This document shows positions 1-5,232 of a DNA stretch of 5,997 bases, piece by piece. The notes under the pieces are model-generated. The model did not search any database, had not been told where the DNA came from, and saw only the letters and a program-made list of their open reading frames with translations. Position 1 is the stretch's first letter. Every line of letters begins with the position of its first letter. The DNA is taken from positions 1-5,997 of the forward strand of contig LKMY01000123.1 of NCBI GenBank assembly GCA_001564205.1. The letters run 5' to 3'. The translations under genes were made by a program, and so were the position numbers. This stretch comes from Nanohaloarchaea archaeon PL-Br10_U2g5 (GTDB lineage Archaea; Halobacteriota; Halobacteria; Halobacteriales; Haloferacaceae).

Positions 1-52
1 CGTCGCGGAGTAGTGTCACGGAGTTGCGTCGCGGAGTTGCGTCGCGAAGTTG
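1..52. repeat. 13-bp tandem direct repeat, four units
   Basis: Four adjacent 13-base units lie at 1-13, 14-26, 27-39 and 40-52. The consensus is CGTCGCGGAGTTG. Unit 3 matches it exactly, unit 4 differs at one base (GAAG for GGAG), and units 1 and 2 differ at one or two. The array touches the window edge, so more units may lie to the left. It ends 3 bp from the stop codon of the minus-strand isomerase gene and so sits in that gene's 3' flank. Since 13 is not a multiple of 3, each unit shifts the reading frame, which argues against a protein repeat. Function is unknown; slippage-generated minisatellite DNA is the simplest reading. Confidence 0.8.
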
Positions 53-55
53 CGC

Positions 56-796
56 TCAGGAGAGCAGCTCTTCGAGCGTCGTTGCGCCGTTCTCGGTCGA
101 CGCCACCGGATCCGATGGGTCGTCGTGCTCGTACACCAGCCACTCGACATCTGCCCGCCGAGCGCTCGTGATCACGCTATCGAGATCGACGTCACCGTTG
201 CCGAGCGCGACCGACGCTCCGCGGTCGACGTCGACGTCCGCGGCGTGGACGTGCGTGATCCGGTCGGCGTACCGGTCGATGAGCGCAACCGGATCGGCGC
301 CGCCGACCAACGCCCAGCCCACGTCGATCTCGAATCCGACCCGATTGTCTGTCCGCGAAAGCAGCCGTTCCATTGCATACGTTCCGTCGACGGTCGCGAA
401 CTCCTGGTCGTGGTTGTGGTACGCGAGTCGGAAGCCGTCATCGGCGAGCCGCCGAGCAAGCCCGTCCAGCCGCTTTGCGACCGCGTCGACGGCGGCCGTC
501 GTTTCGAAGTGGTTCGGATCGAGCCACGGCACGACGAGCGTGTCGACGCCGAGCCGATCGTAGAACGCCGTCGTCTCGGCGTACTCGTCTTCCAACAGGT
601 CGATCGAGACGTGCGCGGAGGCGGCCTCGAGACCGTTTCGATCGAGAGCCGTGAGCACGTCGTCGATCGGTGATTCACGAACCCGATAGGCGAACTCGAC
701 CCCGTCGAATCCGGCCGCACCCACCCGATCGAGGAGCTCCGGAAGCGGTGCATCGAGCGAACGCAGCGTGTACAGTTGGACCGCGATATCGACCAT
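56..796 (-). CDS. Sugar isomerase/epimerase-family TIM-barrel protein (AP endonuclease 2 superfamily, IolE/YcjR-like)
   Basis: This 246-residue soluble protein has the fold used by sugar-phosphate isomerases, hydroxypyruvate isomerase, 2-keto-myo-inositol dehydratase (IolE) and 3-keto-sugar epimerases. Visible family marks are VQLYTLR near residue 6, GFDGVEF (29-35, with E34), HNHDQEF (127-133), EIDVGWA (156-162), HVHAADVD (182-189), GNGDVD (199-204) and VYEHDD near 221. The acidic and His residues in these strands are the expected divalent-metal ligands. The start is placed at ATG 796 because the first beta strand begins right after it; an in-frame ATG at 820 would add eight unconserved residues. 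There is no Shine-Dalgarno sequence. The protein is on the short side for the family (often about 250-300 residues). It is transcribed divergently from the ThDP enzyme gene, which suggests co-regulation. The family is confident. The reaction is unknown, with isomerase, epimerase and dehydratase all possible. Confidence 0.88.
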   Translation of the reverse strand: MVDIAVQLYTLRSLDAPLPELLDRVGAAGFDGVEFAYRVRESPIDDVLTALDRNGLEAASAHVSIDLLEDEYAETTAFYDRLGVDTLVVPWLDPNHFETTAAVDAVAKRLDGLARRLADDGFRLAYHNHDQEFATVDGTYAMERLLSRTDNRVGFEIDVGWALVGGADPVALIDRYADRITHVHAADVDVDRGASVALGNGDVDLDSVITSARRADVEWLVYEHDDPSDPVASTENGATTLEELLS

Positions 797-872
797 GATC
801 GCTCTGATTCGGCCATTCACGTAGCCGTTTGGGTGCCGAAGCTTTCAACACGCGCTCCGTCGACCTCGCGGT
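797..872. promoter_or_regulatory. Divergent intergenic promoter region
   Basis: This 76-bp gap separates two divergent start codons, so both promoters must lie here or extend into the genes. For the plus-strand ThDP enzyme, the sequence GCTTTCAACA (841-850) lies about 23-32 bases before the ATG, where a haloarchaeal TATA box of a leaderless gene would be, though it is a weak match. No convincing TATA-like element was found at the equivalent distance for the minus-strand gene. No clear inverted repeat was found apart from the short AAGCTT palindrome. The region's role is inferred from gene orientation. Confidence 0.45.
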
Positions 873-2648
873 ATGGACACGGACGAAGCCGACGGCGGAT
901 CGCTGAAAACCGACGGGGGACCGCCGACGGTCGCCGAGGCTGTCGTCGACTGCCTGCTCGACCGCGGCGTCGACACGGTGTTTGGCATTCCGGGGAAACA
1001 GACGCTCCCGCTCAATCGGGCTCTCGCCGACCGCGACGCGCGGTTCATCGTCGCTCGCCACGAGACCGCGGTCACGCATCAGGCGTGGGGGTACGCTGAG
1101 GCGAGTGACCTCGGGGCGAGTGATTCCGAACGAAGCGACCCCGTACCGATGGCCGCGACCGTCGTCGTCCCCGGTCCGGGCGACATGAACGCGATGAACG
1201 GACTGAAAAACGCGCTCAACGACTGCGTTCCCCTCGTCCACCTCGCCGTCGAGACCGAACGCGGGGTCCGCGGGGGCGACGGGATCCACGAGACGCCGCC
1301 CGAGACGTACGACACGGTCGTCAAGGAGAACGTCCTCGTCGACTCGCCGTCGGGCGCGGTACCGGCCGTCGCCGACGCGATCCGAGTCGCTCGCGAGGCC
1401 CCGCAGGGGCCGGTCCGGGTCGGTATCCCGAAGGACGTCCTCGCGAGCCGTACCCCACAGCCCTCGGTCGGCGAGCGAGCGCCGAGCAGTCCGCCCGAGC
1501 CTCCGGTGGACGCTGTCTCGCGCGCCACAGAACAGTTGCTCGCGGCTGAGAGGCCCGTGATTCTCGCAGGTGGGGGCGTCCGTCGCGCGAGCGCAAGCAG
1601 CGCGCTTCGGACGGTCGCCGAACGCCTCGACGCACCGGTCGTGACGACGTACAAGGGAAAAGGGGTGTTGCCGGAGACGCATTCGCTCTCGGCCGGCGTG
1701 CTCTGTGGCGGGTCGAGCACCGAACTCCGAGCGCTCCTCGCCGACGCCGATATCGGGCTCGTCGTCGGCTCGGATCTCGATGCGGTTGCGACCGCCGCTT
1801 GGTCGGTGTCAATGCCTGAGTCGCTGATTCACGTCACGCTCGACGGCGACGACATCGGCTTCGGCTACGAGACGGACCTCGGGATCGTCGCCGATGCGAA
1901 CCGGTTCCTTCGACGCCTCGGGGAAGCGCTCAGCGACAGCAACGCGAGCGACTTCGAATCGACAGCGAAAAGCGGCACCGACCGCACCGCAGCGGTCCGG
2001 TCGGCGGATCGAGAGCGCTTTGAGGCGCTGTCGGCTCGCAGTGAGAACCGAGCTGAGAGCGTCGACCTGGACCGTCCGCTCCGATCCGTCGAAGTCTTAC
2101 AGGAACTCCGTGACGCGCTCCCAGAAGAGACGGTCGTCACCGCAGACGCCGGCGGCTTCCGGCTGTGGACCCTCGTCTCGTTTCCGGCCGCCGGCCCCTC
2201 GTCGTACGTCAATCCGGGATCGTGGGCGACGATGGGAACCGGACTCCCGTCGGCGATCGGCGCCAAGCTCGCGAACCCCGACCGCGACGTGGTCGCGCTC
2301 ACGGGCGACGGCGGGCTCATGATGTGCGTTCACGAGCTTCACACACTCGCCGCAGAGCGGATCGACGTCACGGTCGTCGCGCTCAACAACGACGACTACG
2401 CGATCATCAGCGAAGAAGCGTCTCGGTCGTACGGGTTCCCGGAGCGCACGTACGGCTGGGCCGACGCCGGGCTCGACCTCGTCGCTATCGCGTCCGGAAT
2501 GGGGATCCGGGCCGAGCGGGTCGACAATCGCGACGCGATCGGTGACGCCGTTGAGGCCGCCCGAGCTCACGACGCCCCGGCGCTGGTGGAAATCAGCACC
2601 GATCCGAACGAACCGCAGGCGAGCGAGTGGATGACGCGCGAGCGGTGA
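873..2648 (+). CDS. Thiamine-diphosphate-dependent enzyme, acetolactate synthase/IlvB-like
   Basis: This 591-residue protein has the three-domain layout of the acetolactate synthase/pyruvate oxidase family. The N-terminal pyrimidine-binding domain (about 18-190) holds FGIPG (37-41), the cofactor-activating Glu E64 in ARHET, and GPGDMNAMNG (101-110), matching the GPGATN region of acetolactate synthases. The central domain (about 212-350) includes VILAGGG (229-235) and the TYKGKGVLPE stretch (259-268). The C-terminal diphosphate-binding domain holds GDG (478-480) and NN (505-506), the Mg/ThDP motif. These enzymes make or break C-C bonds next to a carbonyl. There is no ilvN regulatory subunit or ilvC beside it. 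Its neighbours are an isomerase-fold protein and an inositol-dehydrogenase-family oxidoreductase, so a catabolic keto-acid or cyclitol-derived dione substrate is plausible. True acetolactate synthase is the main alternative. A linker of about 40 residues rich in Ser, Asp and Arg (352-395) precedes the last domain. Confidence 0.88.
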   Translation: MDTDEADGGSLKTDGGPPTVAEAVVDCLLDRGVDTVFGIPGKQTLPLNRALADRDARFIVARHETAVTHQAWGYAEASDLGASDSERSDPVPMAATVVVPGPGDMNAMNGLKNALNDCVPLVHLAVETERGVRGGDGIHETPPETYDTVVKENVLVDSPSGAVPAVADAIRVAREAPQGPVRVGIPKDVLASRTPQPSVGERAPSSPPEPPVDAVSRATEQLLAAERPVILAGGGVRRASASSALRTVAERLDAPVVTTYKGKGVLPETHSLSAGVLCGGSSTELRALLADADIGLVVGSDLDAVATAAWSVSMPESLIHVTLDGDDIGFGYETDLGIVADANRFLRRLGEALSDSNASDFESTAKSGTDRTAAVRSADRERFEALSARSENRAESVDLDRPLRSVEVLQELRDALPEETVVTADAGGFRLWTLVSFPAAGPSSYVNPGSWATMGTGLPSAIGAKLANPDRDVVALTGDGGLMMCVHELHTLAAERIDVTVVALNNDDYAIISEEASRSYGFPERTYGWADAGLDLVAIASGMGIRAERVDNRDAIGDAVEAARAHDAPALVEISTDPNEPQASEWMTRER

Positions 2649-2710
2649 CACTCGAATCGCGAAGACGAGCGATCCCACCGCGGTGAGAGAGACGAGCTGT
2701 TCGCTGAGGA

Positions 2711-2752
2711 TATGCTGGGAAAGCAGCTTTCAGGGGCGTACGCTGTCTTTTA
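2711..2752 (+). terminator. Possible terminator: small stem-loop and T-rich run
   Basis: After the ThDP enzyme stop there is a 4-bp stem (GCTG 2714-2717 with CAGC 2724-2727, 6-nt loop) followed by TTT. Next comes the perfect 8-bp palindrome GCGTACGC (2736-2743), then TCTTTT (2746-2751). Archaeal termination usually depends on T-rich runs, so the last element is the most likely end signal. The stems are weak and the T run is short. The same AT-rich patch could instead be upstream promoter DNA of the next gene. Confidence 0.25.
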
Positions 2753-2776
2753 GCCGGTCAGTGGTGGAACGTGAAC

Positions 2777-2797
2777 CTTAACAACATTCGTTGTGAA
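2777..2797 (+). promoter_or_regulatory. Palindromic operator candidate overlapping a TATA-like element
   Basis: An imperfect inverted repeat has arms TTAACAAC (2778-2785) and GTTGTGAA (2790-2797) around the 4-nt spacer ATTC. Seven of eight arm positions pair, and the inner five are perfect. The left arm overlaps CTTAAC, centred about 27 bases before ATG 2807, where a TATA box of a leaderless transcript would sit. A dimeric regulator bound here would block TBP/TFB or polymerase. This AT-rich block stands out in GC-rich DNA and ends 9 bp before the start codon. The symmetry is seen directly; the regulatory role is inferred. Confidence 0.45.
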
Positions 2798-2806
2798 TCC
2801 CGGTGC

Positions 2807-3877
2807 ATGACACAAGCGAACGACGTCGCCGTCGGGATCGTCGGCCTCGGTGGGATCGGAAACCACCACGCCACGAAGCTGACCGAGCGGGGCGCAAACC
2901 TCGTCGGTGGGATGGATATCGACGCCGGCGCCCGTCGCAAGTTCCACGAGGAGTTCGGAGTTCACGCCTACGAGAGTGAAGACGATCTGTATCGGGAGTG
3001 CGACGCAGTGCTAATTACGACGCCAAACCGTTTTCACGAGGAGTACGCGGTTTCGGCACTCGACGCCGGCCTCGACGTTCTCTTGGAGAAGCCACTCGCG
3101 CACTCCTTAGCGAGCGCCGAGCGGATCGCGGAAGCCGCTCGAGACGCCGAAGGCTTCTGCATGGTGGGTTTCAACAACCGGTTCGCGGAGCCGGTACAGG
3201 TGATCAAAGGCTACCAAGCCGAGGGTCGGTTCGGCGAGACGAACCACGTTGAAGCCAACTACGTCCGCCGGCGCGGGGTCCCCGGTCGCGGCTCGTGGTT
3301 CACCTCGAAAGGGGTCGCCGGTGGCGGCGCACTCATCGACATCGGCGTTCACGCCATCGACCTCGCGCTGTACTTCCTCGATCATCCCGAGATCGTGGAA
3401 GTGACCGGCGAGACGCGCTCGGAGTTCGGTGGACGCGACGACTACGCGTTCGTTCACATGTGGGGTGAAGACAACGGCGCTGACGGATTCGACGTCGACG
3501 ACTCCGCGTCTGCGCTCATCCGCGGCGCCGACGGCAGCACGGTCTCGCTCGAGGTCGCGTGGGCCGCGAACCGCCCGACGAACGACGAGTTCGTGATTCG
3601 TGGTACCGAGGCCGGAGCGACGTTCGACCGCGGAAGCGACGAGCTGACGATCCACGAGGCGGCGACCGGCGACGGAGCCCACCATCACCTCTCCGACACG
3701 TCGGTCGAGACCCGCGACGGTGACAGCCATACCGCCGAACAGGAGACGTTCCTACAGGCGGTCGCCGACGGGGAGACACCGACGATCAACACGATCGACG
3801 AGGCCCTGTCGGTCCAGCGGGTCATCGACGCGATTTACGAGTCCTCGGAGCGCGGCGAAGCGATTCGTCTCGATTAG
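2807..3877 (+). CDS. Gfo/Idh/MocA-family NAD(P)-dependent oxidoreductase
   Basis: This 356-residue cytoplasmic dehydrogenase belongs to the glucose-fructose oxidoreductase/inositol dehydrogenase family, which oxidises a sugar or cyclitol hydroxyl with NAD(P). The N-terminal Rossmann fold shows GLGGIG (13-18), an acidic end to the second strand (MDID 36-39), TTPN (71-74) and the catalytic-lysine motif EKP (94-96, K95). The C-terminal alpha/beta domain has GGGALIDIGVHAIDLAL (172-188), giving the conserved D178 and H182. ATG 2807 is chosen because the Rossmann strand starts seven residues in. A GTG at 2771 would add 12 unconserved residues and put the palindromic operator candidate inside the coding region. 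It lies 158 bp behind the ThDP enzyme on the same strand and has its own likely promoter. Substrate is unknown: myo- or scyllo-inositol, glucose-type sugars and 3-keto-sugar chemistry are all known in the family. Confidence 0.9.
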   Translation: MTQANDVAVGIVGLGGIGNHHATKLTERGANLVGGMDIDAGARRKFHEEFGVHAYESEDDLYRECDAVLITTPNRFHEEYAVSALDAGLDVLLEKPLAHSLASAERIAEAARDAEGFCMVGFNNRFAEPVQVIKGYQAEGRFGETNHVEANYVRRRGVPGRGSWFTSKGVAGGGALIDIGVHAIDLALYFLDHPEIVEVTGETRSEFGGRDDYAFVHMWGEDNGADGFDVDDSASALIRGADGSTVSLEVAWAANRPTNDEFVIRGTEAGATFDRGSDELTIHEAATGDGAHHHLSDTSVETRDGDSHTAEQETFLQAVADGETPTINTIDEALSVQRVIDAIYESSERGEAIRLD

Positions 3878-3966
3878 ACGGGGCGAGTCCCGACGACTGA
3901 ACGTCCACTGCGTGTTCTCAGTATCCGAACCTATTCGGTCCCTCGGGTCTTTCTCGAAAGCAACTC
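3878..3966 (+). promoter_or_regulatory. Intergenic region with two short inverted repeats before the DUF418 gene
   Basis: The 89-bp gap holds CCGAA (3925-3929) paired with TTCGG (3934-3938) across CCTA. It also holds CTTTC (3949-3953) paired with GAAAG (3956-3960) across TC, ending 6 bp before the GTG start. Just past the upstream stop, CGGG and CCCG flank six bases (3880-3893). Any of these could be an operator or a weak stem-loop, and such short repeats also arise by chance. No convincing TATA box is seen at the expected distance. Whether the downstream gene has its own promoter here is undecided. Confidence 0.3.
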
Positions 3967-5163
3967 GTGACTCGCGACACCGGTCCGACACCGCCCTCCG
4001 AACGGATTGTCAGTCTCGATGCGCTCAGAGGAGTTGCCCTCCTCGGCATCCTCGTCATCAACATCTGGGTCTTTTCGATGCCCGAGGCGACGCTGGTAAA
4101 TCCCACTGCGTACGGCGATCTCACGGGCGCGAACTACTGGGCGTGGTTCCTCGCACACGTGTTCGGACAGAACACGTTTATCACGCTCTTCTCGGCGCTG
4201 TTCGGCGCCGGTATCCTTCTGTTCGTCGAGAGCAAATCGAAGAAGGGCCAGCCCGCGGTGCGGCTTCACTACCGTCGGACCGCGATCCTCATCGCGATCG
4301 GTCTGTTGCACGCGTACCTGCTGTGGTACGGCGACATCCTCGTCGCGTACGGTATCTCGGCGTTGTTCTTGATCTTCCTCCGTGACCTCGACGCACCGCA
4401 GTTGGCCGCGCTCGGCGGGCTTTTCCTGCTCTTGCTGGCCGCGTTACGGCTGTTCGCCGCGTTCACCATCGGTGGGGAAGCGATCGCAGGACAGTGGGCG
4501 CCGACGGAGGCGGCGATCCGACAGGAGGTGGCGGCCTATCGAGGCGGCTGGCTCGAACAGCTCGATCATCGGGTGCCGGCCGCGTTCCAGCGCCAGACCG
4601 GCATCGTCGAGAACTTCTGGCAGATCGGGGGGACGATGCTGCTTGGAATGGCGCTGTATCGGTGGGGCGTGCTGACCGGCGAGCGGTCGACGGCGTTTTA
4701 TAAACGACTCGTTGGCCTCGGCGCCGTCGGCGTTGGGATCATCGTCGCCGGCGTCGTCTACATCGAAACGAATAATTGGAGCGCCGACGCCGCGCTGTTC
4801 TGGCTCCAGTTCAACTACTGGGGAAGCCTTCTCGTCGCCGGCGGCTACCTCGGAGTCGTCATGTTGTACGCTCGCCGGCGGCCAGACGGACCCGTGACGC
4901 AAGGGTTTGCGGCGGTCGGGCGGACCGCGTTCACGAACTACCTGCTCCAGACCGTCATCGCGACGACGATATTCTACGGGCACGGGCTCGGGCTGTTCGG
5001 TTCGGTGAACCGCGTCGAACAGCTCGGGATCGTCGTCGCCATCTGGGTGGTGCAGGTCGCGTTGTCGGTGTTCTGGCTACGGTATTTCCGGTTCGGCCCC
5101 GTCGAGTGGGTCTGGCGGACGCTTACCTACGGCGAGCGGCAGCCGATGCGGAGCTCAGAGTAG
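3967..5163 (+). CDS. DUF418/YeiB-family multi-pass membrane protein
   Basis: This 398-residue integral membrane protein has about ten hydrophobic segments, roughly at residues 18-36, 70-88, 103-120, 122-138, 145-167, 218-233, 248-266, 280-300, 318-337 and 351-371. The N-terminus has the family opening IVSLDALRGVALLGILVIN (14-32). The C-terminal DUF418 domain has GRTAFTNYLLQT (318-329), GLGLFG (340-345) and the closing WLRYFRFGPVEWVWRTLTYG (370-389), all hallmarks of bacterial YeiB-like proteins. The biochemical function of the family is not established; a transport or acyltransferase-like role has been considered because of its similarity to acyltransferase-3 membrane folds. The start is GTG at 3967, since no ATG occurs in frame until residue 38, which would remove the conserved first helix. 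It lies 89 bp after the oxidoreductase, and nothing in the sequence ties it to that enzyme. Confidence 0.9.
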   Translation: MTRDTGPTPPSERIVSLDALRGVALLGILVINIWVFSMPEATLVNPTAYGDLTGANYWAWFLAHVFGQNTFITLFSALFGAGILLFVESKSKKGQPAVRLHYRRTAILIAIGLLHAYLLWYGDILVAYGISALFLIFLRDLDAPQLAALGGLFLLLLAALRLFAAFTIGGEAIAGQWAPTEAAIRQEVAAYRGGWLEQLDHRVPAAFQRQTGIVENFWQIGGTMLLGMALYRWGVLTGERSTAFYKRLVGLGAVGVGIIVAGVVYIETNNWSADAALFWLQFNYWGSLLVAGGYLGVVMLYARRRPDGPVTQGFAAVGRTAFTNYLLQTVIATTIFYGHGLGLFGSVNRVEQLGIVVAIWVVQVALSVFWLRYFRFGPVEWVWRTLTYGERQPMRSSE

Positions 5164-5170
5164 CTGAGTG

Positions 5171-5186
5171 GGGTATGACTCTACCC
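5171..5186 (+). other. Short inverted repeat between the DUF418 and larC genes
   Basis: GGGTA (5171-5175) pairs perfectly with TACCC (5182-5186) around the six-base loop TGACTC, starting 7 bp after the DUF418 stop codon. It could act as a weak stem-loop at the mRNA 3' end or as an operator upstream of larC. No T run follows, so it is not a convincing terminator. Confidence 0.3.
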
Positions 5187-5202
5187 GCATTCGATCCGGA
5201 GG

Positions 5203-5209
5203 TATTTGA
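5203..5209 (+). promoter_or_regulatory. TATA-like element for larC
   Basis: TATTTGA lies 24-30 bases before ATG 5233, the distance expected for a TATA box of a leaderless haloarchaeal transcript. It is an AT-rich island in GC-rich DNA and supports both a separate larC promoter and the chosen start. An overlapping GGAGGT (5198-5203) resembles a Shine-Dalgarno sequence but is too far (29 bases) from ATG 5233 to serve it; it could equally form part of the TFB-recognition side of the promoter. Confidence 0.45.
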
Positions 5210-5232
5210 CCGATGCTCGCCTCGACTACGTC

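Noticed and set aside
24..673. Overlapping plus-strand open frames across the isomerase gene
   Set aside because: The products are Ser/Arg- or Arg/Val-rich, lack the acidic composition of haloarchaeal proteins and match no family, whereas the minus strand encodes a full TIM-barrel protein.
675..1682. 335-codon open frame on the minus strand, opposite the ThDP enzyme
   Set aside because: Its product is Arg-rich with no recognisable domain, and it overlaps two genes that carry clear family motifs. Long antisense frames are expected in GC-rich haloarchaeal DNA.
2771..2806. Alternative GTG start for the oxidoreductase
   Set aside because: It would add 12 residues with no family match before the Rossmann strand and overlap the palindromic promoter element; ATG 2807 fits better.
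3107..3730. 207-codon minus-strand frame opposite the oxidoreductase
   Set aside because: No domain, and fully inside a gene with Rossmann and catalytic motifs; it mirrors that gene's codon bias.
5206..5232. In-frame TTG at 5206 as a longer larC start
   Set aside because: The GGAGGT is only two bases away, too close to serve it, and LarC proteins begin at the strand encoded right after ATG 5233.
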